A stretch of 47,966 nt of DNA from NCBI GenBank assembly GCA_014904985.1, contig MU128970.1, positions 200,315 through 248,280 on the forward strand, given 5' to 3'. This DNA comes from Hydnum rufescens UP504 (Eukaryota; Basidiomycota; Agaricomycetes; Cantharellales; Hydnaceae). The notes under the pieces were generated by a model that did not search any database, had not been told where the DNA came from, and was given only the letters and a program-made list of their open reading frames with translations. Of the stretch, positions 31,530 to 42,968 are shown one piece after another. Within the stretch, counting starts at the first letter, position 1; the number at the start of each line of letters is the position of its first letter. Made by a program: the position numbers and the translations under genes.

Positions 31530-34097
31530 CAGAGGCTCATAAGAGGGTAGATAGTGAGACTATCCTTTTGTCTCGAGTGTTCTGTGTACCATGGACAAAG
31601 TGGCTTATCATTCATGCTTGGGGTCTCCAGGCAACTCTAGTGTCAGACGATCACCCTCGCCTCTCACTCTTCTCACTCTTCTCATTCCTATCTCGTCCTC
31701 GCCCTCCCATTCTGTGCCTCACTTCCATTCTCATCTCATCCCACTCTCATCCTCACACCATTCTTGTCCTTGCACCCGTTCTCCACGATATCGCACCCGC
31801 TCCCCCATGGATATCACACCCACCTCCCTCGATACACACCTGCTCCCCCACGATATCGCTCCCGCTCCCCGCAATACGGTCTTGCTCTCAATCTCAATCT
31901 CGCTCTCAGCCTGTTCTGATCCTGGCTCTTCCATGCTCCCCATCTCATCTCCATTTCCCTCGAAATCGGACTTGAACTCAATCCTCAGTCCCATATGTGT
32001 GATCCTCGTGATCATGGGTACAGGAAACCGTACAGGGAGGTCCCCAATCCTTCCACATCCTAGGGTCTGTCAAGCACATCGTTATTGGCCTGCACACACC
32101 CCCCAGCCAGCTCAACTTTCATGAGTGTGTTATGGGCATCGATGGCCTGTTGTATCAGAGAGGGAGAGGCACATGGTGCCAAGAACTTTCTGCCCATCAT
32201 AGTGAGGGGCAGGGAAGTTTCAAGGCAGGGAATTATCAGCAGCAAAGGATGGTCCTTTTGGGGATCAGGGTCTCCAATGGTTGTGGTGGTCCTAGCCTGT
32301 GCATTCCTGCTGGCCGGGGTCACAATCTTGGGCCAGTGCAGTTAGTGGGTCCGCCGCTAATGTCTTGTGGGCCTCAGCAAACAGGTGCAGCCCGGCAACA
32401 CCATACTAACCCTGTTATTAGAAGAGACCTAATTGGCTTTATTTTTTTATCAGCTAAATTGTTTATAAGGGTGTTTTGTTTAGAATGTGTTAGATGAGGA
32501 CAGATCAGTTTTGATGGGTTATGTGCCACTCAAACTGTTGTTTTGTACTAGTTTTGTTGTTGGTATTGACCTTAGGAACTCAAACACAAGACCCAAGATA
32601 GATGCTCAAGCACAAGATTTGAAGAACAGGACCTTCAGATACTCCCAAAATGCGGATAGCAAGACACCCAGATTCAAACACAAGACCTTAAGACACTTCC
32701 AACACTTCAAGGACACAACTGCAAGACTCAAGATTGAACACATGACTTCAAGAATGGATGTCTAGCAACTCCTTACTCTGAGGTTCTACAACTATCCACT
32801 TCTCTTCACATGACTAAGCAAGGACTGCACACTCTGATTCTCTTATTCCCTTATACTCTTCTCCTTGTTCAAGATACTATTATTCTCTCTATAATGGGGA
32901 TACTTGGATACTAGGGTACAATGATCCTCAGGGCACTTTGATCCTTTGGAGGCGAACTCCTCTTCAGATGCTCCTTCCTGCCACTAAACCCTCTCTCTTA
33001 TACCTCTCTATGAACCCTCCACATGACTCATCCACTTACTAATCCTCTTACTCCACCCTTTATCAGCTCACTAACACCTTACCAATTGCTTACTCATCTC
33101 CTCCTTACTACCCTTTACTAGATCACCCTGCCTATAAGTCATGTGCCAAATTGGACTTCCTTATTATAGTGTTATACTTCTTTTCCAGACTTCAATGCTG
33201 GTTAAGACACAGATTTTCTTGAGGCTTAACCAAGGGGTTTTTGGAGACCAGAAACATTTACTCTTCTACACCATTTAAATTGGTTCATTTTGCTCAATGC
33301 ACTAGTGGACCCACCCCTAATTTCTGATCCTCAGGCCACAGGCAGCAGTTGTTGGGGATGCTTTACTCCCCATCCCAGCTGCGGCCATTGGTTCATCCAT
33401 CTCTCTGGCCCTGTTCCCAGAAGGCTTCCAAACACCTGACATATGCTTCCAGGGATCATCCTGTGACGGGGATGGAGATATTCTCAGAAAGCTCATGGGA
33501 TTGGATCCTGAGGATGAAAGTTCAGGTTCCAATTCGCCTGTACATGTTCAGCCTATAAGAGGCGAGACAGACGCAGAGTATGATCAATGGGTTGTCATTG
33601 CAACTGCGAAGAAGAGGAAAGTGAAGGAGGCTGCCAATAAGACGCAAGAGGTGGCTCGCCAGTTGATGAAGTGAGCCCATAATGGTGATGAGGAGGCTCT
33701 ACTCAAGATAAAGTGTTGGCGGGCAGCTGCCCAGGGCAAAAAGGCAAAATCTCTCAGCCCTTTTGATGCATGCCTTGTTATAGAATGGAGGGATCCTCGC
33801 AATGTGCAAGTGAATGTGATTCAGAAGGAGAAGAAGCTTCAGGCATGAGCAAGGCGTTATGGTTGGGATGTTGATGAGACTCTTGGAGCTAGCACTAGCT
33901 CAGGCTTGGCAAGTGCACATCCAAGCACTCATCAGGCTGCCTCATCCCATCATCCCCCTTCGAGATCTCCCCTTCATGTCCTGATACCCCCTCCTAGCAC
34001 ATCTCCACCTCCACCTCACACACCAACACCACCTCGCATTCCTACGCCCCATCGCGAGTCTACACCCCCTCCTCGCATACCAACACCATGTCCCCAC
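31530..34097 (+). pseudogene. RS-rich unknown gene, copy X, with its charged C-terminal part
   Basis: The frame VLIIHAWGLQ-type segment (near 31600) leads into Ser/His/Arg-rich repeats (31640-31900), but one-base differences from X' scatter it over frames. A spacer to about 33300 follows. The 3' part is clear: EGFQTPDICFQGSSCDGDGD then AEYDQWVVIATAKKRKVKEA and FDACLVIEWRDPRNVQVNVI, ending in a Pro/Ser/His-rich tail. TGA at 33672-33674 and 33846-33848 occur where Arg fits. The tail is cut by LTR D3 at 34098. Function unknown; basic and coiled-coil-like segments suggest nucleic-acid binding, which is an inference. Confidence 0.5.
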
Positions 34098-35493
34098 TGT
34101 TGGAGGGAAAAATCCCTACCACATAGAGTTCCATTTCAGCATCGAATTTTCCGATGAACGAATTAAAAATGTACCAATATGTCATTCCAATATCAAGCCT
34201 TTCGTCTGTTCATGGATGAGCATGAATTCCATATGCCTGAAAAGATGTAAATGGAATGCCCATTTCCTTGTACACGAGTCAATCTCCCGGGGTCTTCAAC
34301 AGGCCACAGGGACTGTATTCATTTATGCCCTACCATAAGCCATGATATGGTGGACCCGGCAATTCAACTTGCCCTTCTGTATATCGTCTTGAATTCTCCT
34401 TCAATCTGCTCATACAGATCTTGCTGCCTTAAGGGCGATCCTAATGAATGGTGATTATGTAATACAATGGATTACACACCTGGGCCTTCATTCCTACTTG
34501 CGGATGCATTACATAATCAAATAGGGGCAAATGCGGCCACTCTCAAGGAGTATTCGTTGAATTTCTCCGTCAGTTTTGATCGGATCGGCTCGGGAAAGTA
34601 GCGCCCAGAAAGATACGATTCATACCTATCCGACGATACCAAGTACGAGTTAATCAGATAAAAACTGCACGTTCTAGAACGATTTTACTATGGAATCCAT
34701 GCTCTTAAGGAGTATTTTCCGCTTTTCGAAGTCAATTTCGTGACCCGATCGACTCGTTACTATAGCTCCCCTGAACGCTGTGATCAAAACTATCGAAGTG
34801 ATACTGTTACATGTTACCGGCATTAAACTGAGGGCTTCTGAACGATTTCACCTGCTCATTCATAATTAGAAGTGTATTTTTCGAATTTCTCCGTCAGTTG
34901 TTGATCGGATTTGCATGAGGGGAGTGGGTTCGAAAACAAACCTCTGTTCCTAGAAATTTTGTATTTGATTAATTAGCTCATCCTATGCGTGCTACATTAT
35001 ATGTGCGCATGCGAACTGAAGAATGACACTCGTCTGCATTCTGAATTTTTTTCCCCCCCTTGTCTCAGGAGAACAGTCATTCCCCCTTCAATTTTTTTCA
35101 AATATCGTAATTATTGTCCGGCAGCCTTATATCCGGAAGGATAGGACACTCAGACGGACTATTTCCCACCATTCCTCAAGGAATCTGTACCAGAAGGGAA
35201 GGCAGGAATAAAAGTCATTTATGCTCTATCCTTTCCCCAGATTGTTAATATTGAATATCTCTGTTCAGGGGGGTTGAATAGCTTTTGGACTTGATTCCTT
35301 TTTCTACATTTTCCCCTATCCCCTGCTCTCTGTTGGCATAATTTTTTTTTTGATCTCATAGCCGTGGGTTGTATATTAAGCAAATTTGTCGTTGAATATA
35401 TCCTATTTCTTCCCCCTCCTCCAGTCTGATAGCACTTGATAGTATGTCTTGCTGGATCCCAGGCTAATCCATTCTGATACATCTACTACTACA
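34098..35493 (+). repeat. LTR D, copy 3 (most complete)
   Basis: Begins TGTTGGAGGGAAAAATCCCT inside the Pro-rich tail of the X gene and ends near CTACTACTACA. It retains CG at sites lost in copy 1. The right boundary is approximate because no perfect terminal inverted repeat or target duplication could be matched. Sequence after it (35494-38105) is the second copy of the RS-gene region, so it could be a 5' LTR of an element carrying that gene. Confidence 0.7.
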
Positions 35494-36149
35494 ACTATGT
35501 CTTAAAAGTCTTCACAGTATGACCTGAGTGTGTTATTTTTGTCAAATTCCCCTTATTCATCTGCTATGCATACCTACTGCTGACAGAGATTATTCTTCTA
35601 TCCTAAATGACCCTCCACTATCTCGGACTGCTTGATTAATTCGATTTCGGATTATTTTTGGTGCCCCTTCTCGGGGTCTCGATTCGAGGGTATCGCGAGG
35701 AGCTGTGCAGGAGAAAGTCGCCCCCCCTGGTTCTCCTGCTTACACGCTGCTACATCCCTCACGTTGCCGAGATGCTAGCGCGCTCTCTCGGAAGCCATGA
35801 GCGATGGTGCGGCCCTGTTCAGTAGAATGTGCAGAGCGAAGCTTTGCAGCCTTGGTGATGTGACCCGCTCGCTCAGTGGTGGCCCGACAAGTTGATCCCG
35901 CCCCGTTGTTAGTTGAGCCGGCCCCTCCCACTGGGAGCAAATGAGCTCCCCTGCGCTGCGATGAGTTGACTGCCCGCCCGCCCTTCGCAGAGTGACCGCC
36001 TGGCCCGCCAGCGGTCGACGAGGAATTGACGTCGCCGTCCGCCGTTGGTGAGTTGGATGCCCCGCTGCCGTGGTGATTGACCCCCCGCACCTCATGGTTG
36101 ACTTCTCCGCTCACAAATTGGAGTTCCCCGACCCCCGCGAACCGAGTCC
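35494..36149 (+). other. Leader between LTR D3 and the RS-rich gene, noisy copy
   Basis: Corresponds to 30938-31530 but with frequent small insertions and a block (about 35760-36060) rich in CG that aligns poorly. I see no gene. Compare the sequence-quality finding. Confidence 0.45.
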
Positions 36150-37097
36150 TTGTGTGCTGACCCCCCCTCAATGTCTGGACTGTGATGAGGAGCAGAGGGC
36201 TCATAAGAGGGTAGATAGTGAGTACTATCCTTTTGTCTCGAGTGTTCTGTGGTACCAGGACAAAGTGCTTATCATTCATGCTTGGGGTCTCCAGGCAACT
36301 CTAGGTCAGACGATCACCCTCGCTCTCACTCTTCTCACTCTTCTCATTCCCATTCTCGTCCTCGCTCCCATTCTTGTCCTCACTCCCATTCTCATCCTCA
36401 CTCCCACTCTCATCCTCACACCCATTCTTGTCCTTGCACCCGTTCTCCACGATATCGCACCCGCTCCCCATGATATCACACCCACTCCCCTCGATATCAC
36501 ACCTGCTCCCCACGATATCGCTCCCGCTCCCCGCAATATCGCTCTTGCTCTCAATCTCAATCTCGCTCTCAGCCTTGTTCTGATCCCTGCTCTTGCCCAT
36601 GCTCCCCATCTCATCTCCATTTCCCTCGAAATCGGACTTGAACTCAATCCCCTCAGTCCCATATGTGTGATCCTCGTGATCATGGGTACAGGAACCGTAC
36701 AGGGGGTCCCCAATCCCTTCCACATCCTAGGGGTCTGTCAAGCACATCGTATTGGCCTGCACCACACCCCCAGCCAGCTTCAACTTTCATGAGGTGTTAT
36801 GGGCATTCGATGCCTGTTGTACAGAGAGGGAGAGGCACATTGGTGCCAGAACTTTCTGCCCATCATAGTGAGGGGCAGGGAAGTTCTCAAGGGCAGGGGA
36901 ATTATCAGCAGCAAGGTGGTCCTTTTGGGGATCAGGGTCTTCAAGGTTGTGGTGGTCCTATGCCTGTGCATCCTGCTGGCCGGGGTCACAGATCTTGGGC
37001 CAGTGCAGTTAGTGGGTCCGCCGCTAATGTCTTGGTGCCTCAGCAACAGGTGGCAGCCCAGGCAACACCATACAACCCTGTTATAGAAGAGACCTAA
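36150..37097 (+). pseudogene. RS-rich unknown gene, copy X'
   Basis: From about 36190 one frame reads VDSEYYPFVSSVLWYQDKVL, then shifts by one base near 36305 into SDDHPRSHSSHSSHSHSRPR. It continues as SHPHSH units (18-bp repeat, 36360-36440) and RSPRYRTRSP units (21-bp repeat around ACGATATCGC, 36445-36545), a Gln/Gly-rich part (QGNYQQQGGPFGDQGLQGCG) and AVSGSAANVLVPQQQ, ending at TAA near 37097. TGA at 36471-36473 sits where neighbouring repeats have CGA. RS repeats are typical of splicing-factor-like proteins; low-complexity similarity is weak evidence, so the function stays open. Confidence 0.5.
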
Positions 37098-37905
37098 TGG
37101 CTTTATTTGTTTTAATCAGCTAAATGTTATAAGGTGTTTGTTTAGAATGTGTTAGATGAGGACAGATCAGTTTTGATGGGTTATGTGCCACTCAACTGTT
37201 GTTTTGTACTAGTTTTGTTGTTGGTTTGACCTTAGGACTCAAACACAAGACTCCAAGATAGATGCTCAGCACAAGATTTGAAGACAGGACCTTCAGATAC
37301 TCCAAAATGCGGATAGCAAGACACCCAGATTCAAACACAAGACCTTAAGACACTTCCAAGACACTTCAAGACACAACTGCAAGACTCAAGATTTGAACAC
37401 ATGACTTCAAGAATGGATGTCTAGCAACTCCTACTCTGAGGGTTCTACAACTATCCACTACTCTTCACATGACTAAGCAAGACTGACACACTCTGATTCT
37501 CTTATTCCCTTTTATACTCTTCTCCTTGTTCAAGATACTATTATTCTCTCTACTAATGGGTACTTGGATACTAGGGTACAATGATCCTCAGGGCACTTTG
37601 ATCCTTGGAGGGGACTCCTCTTCAGATGCTCCTCCTGCACTAAATCCCCTCTCTCTGTATACCTCTCTGAACCCTCCACATGACTCATCCACTTACTAAT
37701 CCTCTTACTCACCCTTTAGTCATGCTCACTAATCACCTTACCAATTGTCTTACTCATCTCCCTCCTTACTAACCCCTTGCTAGATCACCTGCCTTTAAGT
37801 CATGTGCCAAAATGCGGACTTCCTTAGTATAAGTGGTTATACTTCTTTTCCAGAGTTCAATGCTGGTAAGACACAGATTTTCTTGAAGGGCTTAAACCAA
37901 GGGGT
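37098..37905 (+). other. Spacer after the RS-rich gene, no gene seen
   Basis: Matches 32420-33270 with scattered small indels. It contains CAAACACAAGAC-type A/C-rich repeats and CT-rich stretches. After it, 37962-38040 (AGTGGACC-CACCCCTAATGT) resembles 37005-37080 (AGTGGGTCCGCCGCTAATGT), so a short coding motif flanks the spacer on both sides, as if an insertion or a repeated exon. Confidence 0.5.
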
Positions 37906-37961
37906 TTTTGAGACCAGAACATTTTCTCTTCTACACCATTATAATTGGTCATTTGCTCAAT

Positions 37962-38858
37962 GCACTTAGTGGACCCACCCCTAATGTTCTGATGCCTCAG
38001 CCACAGGCAGCAGTGTTGGGGATGCTTTACTCCCCCATCCCAGTGGGCCATTGGTTCATCATCTCTCTGGGCCCTGTTCCAGAAGGCTTCCAAACACCTG
38101 ACATATGGCTGGCTCTGTACCCACAGGTGATTGCAGCTTGCACAGAACGCAAGAAGGGCAAGGTTTCAATTCAGCTTCTGTTCAAACAGAGCCGCCCACA
38201 CGATGAGCTGAAGGTGACTTTGGAGGGATGGGCTGCAACTCGTGCAGCCAAGGTCATGACTGTCATGATTGATGCTTTGCATGTGCCATCTGAGTGTTAC
38301 ACTGGGTTGAGGGATTTAGAATATATCGATCAGGTATATGCTCATGCTTGCAGCCAGCAGGAACTGGACAATCTTTTGGCAATAGCACCTCCTTTGATTA
38401 AGGACAAAGATTCTAGGTCTCAATATGGGGAGTACTTCCTCAACTATGACCAGTATCTGCCAATTGTTGGTCCGTTAATACCTAGGGACCAGCGCTTACG
38501 TCACCTCCAAGTTGTTGAATTCAACACTGTGTGGTTGGTTGCCCAGCTCACCCAATTGCCCATCCAAACTGTTGATCTTCATCTTCGTCAAATGGAGATG
38601 ATGATCCGTGCCCATAGCAATCACATGATGAGTGTTGGGTTCATGACAATGATGTGGCCTACCTCAGGACCTGTTGATGCCATTATTCATCGGATCTGTT
38701 GGTTGGTAAATGAGGGTCACAGCACCACTTGGGCACCCAATCTACTTCCAGATGAATCCTTTGGATTTGTGAAGTCTCCTCCTGTTTGGCATATCAAATT
38801 GGATTTGAACCTCGAGCACCCTGAATACTCCAAACCTGCTGAGTCCTCAGCCCCGTAA
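37962..38858 (+). CDS. Unknown gene 1, copy B (longest intact reading)
   Basis: The open reading from 37908 to 38858 encodes about 316 residues. The first 65 (ALSGPTPNVLMPQPQAAVLG, EGFQTPDI) belong to the RS-gene family and the remaining 250 (from WLALYPQV) match gene 1 copy A. There are no internal stops. I do not recognise a domain: the protein is mixed alpha/beta-like, without signal peptide or membrane segment. The first part may be fused by recombination at ACATATGG, since copy X continues differently after the same bases. No ATG start is assured: the first residues depend on splicing. Confidence 0.5.
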   Translation, partial: ALSGPTPNVLMPQPQAAVLGMLYSPIPVGHWFIISLGPVPEGFQTPDIWLALYPQVIAACTERKKGKVSIQLLFKQSRPHDELKVTLEGWAATRAAKVMTVMIDALHVPSECYTGLRDLEYIDQVYAHACSQQELDNLLAIAPPLIKDKDSRSQYGEYFLNYDQYLPIVGPLIPRDQRLRHLQVVEFNTVWLVAQLTQLPIQTVDLHLRQMEMMIRAHSNHMMSVGFMTMMWPTSGPVDAIIHRICWLVNEGHSTTWAPNLLPDESFGFVKSPPVWHIKLDLNLEHPEYSKPAESSAP

Positions 38859-39340
38859 TTTTCATCCTTCTCCATGTTCTTTTCCTTTGTGTATTCATAA
38901 TAAAGTAAAGTTAATACCATATACAGTGTAAAGTTTATTCCTATACAATTGCAATGCTATTTGGCATCTGCCAGTGTTGAGTCGTCAAACACTTACACTG
39001 CCCACATAGTTGAAGAAGTACTCAGCCTTGCATTGGAGTGCTTTTTAGGCTACATGCTTGATCTGTTACTGTGCATATTTGTGGGCCCAGTAAAGTGATT
39101 ATCATCTCATTCTCTCATCTTGCCATTCTCTTGTCTCCCACTCTCTCATCTCGCTCTCTCATCTCCATAACTGGCAGCTTTTGTTCAACTGGCAACTGTA
39201 CATCTACCTTGCGTACTTGTATTCAGCCTGTAGGACTTCTCCCCCAAGTCACAATATCTTTGCATAGCTGTGATTCAGGTTTTTAAGCTCCCTCACAATT
39301 TATTACAGTTGCTGTTCGTACTTGCAGCTACTGCTTAATC
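38859..39340 (+). promoter_or_regulatory. Intergenic spacer between genes 1 and 2 (copy B)
   Basis: Nearly the same as 28115-28609, including AATAAAGTAAAG and the CT-rich tract, with a short internal loss of one TCTCTTGTC unit. It contains no gene. Confidence 0.5.
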
Positions 39341-41874
39341 ATGATGAATGGCTGGTGGACTCACTCGAACCCTATGCTCATTACCCAGTCACCAGAACCT
39401 GAAGTCTCCCCAAAGCTCTCCACCCTTCGCTCTCATCATTCTAATACCAGAAGTACCAAGGCCTTGGCTTCTAAATCTCACACCAAAGCTCCACCCAAGA
39501 TCAGCCCCAAGTCTAGAGTCCCTCAAAAAACATGCTCTATTGATCCCCCTGAGACCTCTTCTGAGTCCAACAAAGATGCGGACCTGCCTACTACATTGAA
39601 AGATCCCAAGTCTCATGCCAGGATTGGAGCTGGGCCCATGGTGCCTCAGGGGGAATCCAGTGTCTCTCAGGGTGCCAGGAGTGATACCCAATCTCATGAT
39701 GGAGCTGATGATGGTGCAACTTGGCAACTGTCGTGTCTTGTCATCAAAATCGATTCACAGTCAACTCATCCTTTGAATCCGAACTCACATGTATCTGTGG
39801 GGCAGCAAGGTACTCCTCATCAGTCAAGTATGTCTCTGTCCCTCCAGCATCAGGCCGAGTCCCAGAGCACACAAGCACATGGCTTTTCACCTCCACCCTC
39901 GTCCTCTCGTACATCACCTTCCCCTCCTGTTTTGCTTCCTCAGTTGCCCCCTCCGCCCTCGTTCTCATCGCCACGTTTGACCACTCAGACTACTCTCAAC
40001 AATACTCGTAACATGGATCCCGATCATGTTGATGATAATGAGGGCATGCACCTTGGTGGGCGGTTCAGTGCCGAACAGGTAGCCTGGGCTCAAAACCAAT
40101 GTATCGAGTTCCTTGTGGACTTGGATGCAAAGGCAAAAGAGTGGAAATGAAGTCCTGAATCTGTTAGGCGCATTGCCTTGGCGGCAGCCCCATCAAAATT
40201 CCAGTGAAATGGAAATGTGTGGAATGCCTTCCAGTCTTCGTATTGCCAGTCAAATCCAAACCTCAATTCTTCAGGTATGCCTACCCACATTTACATGGCC
40301 ATTCTTGTGCTGACAATCTTATATGCAGTCTCTGCCTCTGAATACACAAGTAATGTGGTTCGGCCGGCATACCTTAAGCTTATCGAGTCTTTTGGAGGTG
40401 AGGACTCTGATACTTGGGCAGCAGAAGCCACAAGGCTCATCACAGAACATGATGGTGTGAAGGCTGCTGCTGCAAAACAGATTGTGCAGTCAGGAGGGGA
40501 TATTGCTTGGATTATGTCTGCTCAGAAGGAAAAATGGACACATGATATGCAATGGCTTGCGACCATGGATGTGCATGTGATGTTTATTATGGTTAGTGGT
40601 AACACTGCATCCCCTGCTGCTCATGCGCAAAATGAATGCTGCCTGGGATCTATTGAGATGTCCAAATGGTTTAATGCCAAATTCTTGATGGCTGCCAATA
40701 TTTCTGATATATATCATTTCATTCTTTCAAAACATTCTCAGCACGAGGCATTGCACGAGTTTACGGCTGAGGAGTCCCAGAAGAAGAGAGCATTTGATCT
40801 CAGCAACATCTACAAGACCCAGACAGCCATCAAGGGCATGCTTGCTGCCCTATTCAAGCCATACATGGAATTTTTGGTCTTCCCATGGACAAACTTGGCA
40901 AAGATTCTAATCGAGCACAAGCTCGTACTCAGGAATTTTTTGCCCAATGCCCAGTTTCCAAACTTCAGTTCTGAGTATAGTGATCACTATGGAACGTCAC
41001 ATTGGAAGGCCTTATACTTCATGCTTCAGGATACCAATCCTGAGAGGAAGGTTACACTCAGCAGTCTCAATGATTGGCCAGAGGGGGATGCATCGGATAT
41101 CCTGTTGATTGTTGATCACAATGGGGATGTGATACTATCGCTGAAGGGGCTAGGGATGCTGCCTCCAAGAAGGTCGCTGGAGGGAGCTCGGGTGGTGGTG
41201 CTAAGCAAAGGAATGCCGGTGATAGTCTTGTTGACGGTGGGGTGACAAAGAAGATATGAGAGTTGTCATCAGATCTAAGGAAGGGGACCAAGAGGGCCAA
41301 AGGAAAGTGGAAGTCAACACCGCTCTCTAGTGCCTATATCAACAGCAAAAGTGACAATGCTGTAGAGAGTGACCCCTCTGGGCCCTCCAAGGTACATCTT
41401 GGAAATGAACTGCAACCACAACCAAAGCCCCGGCCTTGTTTTTCCAACTCACAAGCCTCTCCCTCTGTCTCTGGTGTCACCTCAGCCCCTCTGCCTCCAC
41501 TGATTGACCTCCCAAGGACAGACTGGAGAGGAGTGGACTTATCATATTTCGATCCTGCCTCGTTTGATAATACCTTCAATGCATATCCTGGATCCGTGAA
41601 TGGAACCATGGACTGCAATGCCAACATGATTCTGCTCTGTCAGACTTCTACCCTACAACACAGTGATTATCCTGGAACTGCACAACCTGATGACCTATTT
41701 GTGTTTTCAATGGGGCACCAACAAGGACATGCAGAGATTGGCATGCATGATTTTGGAGGTCCCAGTACCACGTTGGATGGTCTCAACTATGAGAATGGGG
41801 TTGCATGTAATTCTATGGATGTTACCTGGGGACTTGACAGCCTTGGATTATCTACATCATTTCAACAGTGTTGA
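39341..41874 (+). pseudogene. Unknown gene 2, copy B (near full length, broken)
   Basis: Ser/Pro-rich N-terminus (residues 1-230), FSAEQVAWAQNQCIEFLVDL, then NVWNAF. After an intron it continues SEYTSNVVRPAYLKLIESFG, EATRLITEHDGVKAAAAKQ, SIEMSKWFNAKFLMAANISD, FLPNAQFPNF and SDHYGTSHWKALYFML. A one-base shift near 41120 leads into DAASKKVAGGSSGGGAKQRN and, after TGA 41257-41259, a Ser/Pro-rich C-terminus ending in TGA at 41872. Other TGAs lie at 40148 (shared with A) and 40205 (CGA in A). About 840 residues if repaired. Function unknown. Confidence 0.6.
40275..40328 (+). other. 54-bp intron in gene 2, copy B
   Basis: Same donor, branch site and acceptor as 29547-29600; conserved between the copies without a substitution that I can see. 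Confidence 0.65.
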
Positions 41875-42035
41875 CTTAGTGTCATGCTCCTCTCAGGTTG
41901 ATGCCCTTATGCACCTTTAACTTAGTCTCATTTTTCTCGCTAACTTGCCTATAGTAACTTCTTAATGCTATAAGTCTACCCTTGCCATAAGTATATGTAT
42001 AGGTTGGTGCATGTTGCAGGCATGAAGTTCAGAAA

Positions 42036-42150
42036 CTGGGGCCCCATTGGGGCCCAACTTGGTCTGGCCAATATGGGGTATTTGGCCCAATTGGGCCCCA
42101 TGTCAGGAGGCCTCCCTAGGTACCAAAAAGTGCCTGGGATTTGGTACCTA
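42036..42150. repeat. Two short perfect hairpins
   Basis: TTGGGGCCCAA (42047-42057) and TTGGGCCCCA (42091-42100) flank GGCCAATA/TATTTGGCC. TAGGTACCAAA (42117-42127) pairs with TTTGGTACCTA (42140-42150). The role is unknown; they could be part of a small MITE. Confidence 0.6.
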
Positions 42151-42968
42151 AGAAGTCCTGATATACAGTGGTCCAAGGTGTGGTCTGCACTCATTCAAGG
42201 AGAAGTGGAAAACTACAATGGCACTTACAACTTCGTCCACCTCACCACATGCACACAGTTGACCATTCATCAGTGTATCTGATAAGTAAGTGGAGAATGT
42301 TGACAAGATGTCCACAACACCCTTACATACGAAAGGAATGATGCGATTGCAAGAATCACAAGAGGGAGTTGAACTGTCCTGATGAGAATTCGAGCATACC
42401 ATGAACATGCACATTGTTTATCGAGCGAACTGAGGACTGTTAATGACACTTCAGGGGTGTCAAACTTCCTGCAATGATGATGACGCTTCGATTGATGGAC
42501 TCCAGAACAACAATGCCATGGTGGCATGTGCGCTTAAGGATGCCTTCTTCGTATCCCACAATGATTCATTTCCTGAGACGATTTACCATCACGATTAATG
42601 AACCCTTAGAGGCATACTCACCTCCTTTCGTCACCCCATTTGAAAAATGGATACCCGTTTGATTGCTTTCAAGAAGCGATATGGAAGGCATGTTCATCAT
42701 TTGGAATTCTGCACCGAGCCTCTTCACGAAGCATGGGACACGAGTGACAAGCCATGATTGCAACATGCAAAGAAGACCAAATGAAAGAAGAAAAGCACCT
42801 GAATGTGCGGAGCAACAGAATGCGCGCAGGCTGAGGCCAAGTCCAAGTCGCATTCGAAGGGCAAAGAAGTAGTGGAAGGAGCCATCCGATCCCAGCAATC
42901 GCCACTCCAACCACAATCACACCAAAGAATGAATGTGGCCTATCAAGTATAAATAATTATTTGGACTT
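42151..42968 (+). other. Possible 3' tail of an LTR element, fragmentary frames
   Basis: A frame from about 42473 to 42597 reads DDDASIDGLQNNNAMVACAL and SHNDSFPETIYHHD before a stop; further short frames follow. The segment ends with GGACCATGATGTAGCTGGGC, the same bases that precede LTR D1. I take it as decayed coding sequence upstream of a 3' LTR, of unknown identity. Confidence 0.35.

Noticed and set aside
36301..36723. Minus-strand acidic 140-aa repeats protein (Asp/Gly/Ser/Glu-rich)
   Set aside because: It is antisense to the RS-repeat frame, which continues into non-repetitive sequence conserved in the other copy.
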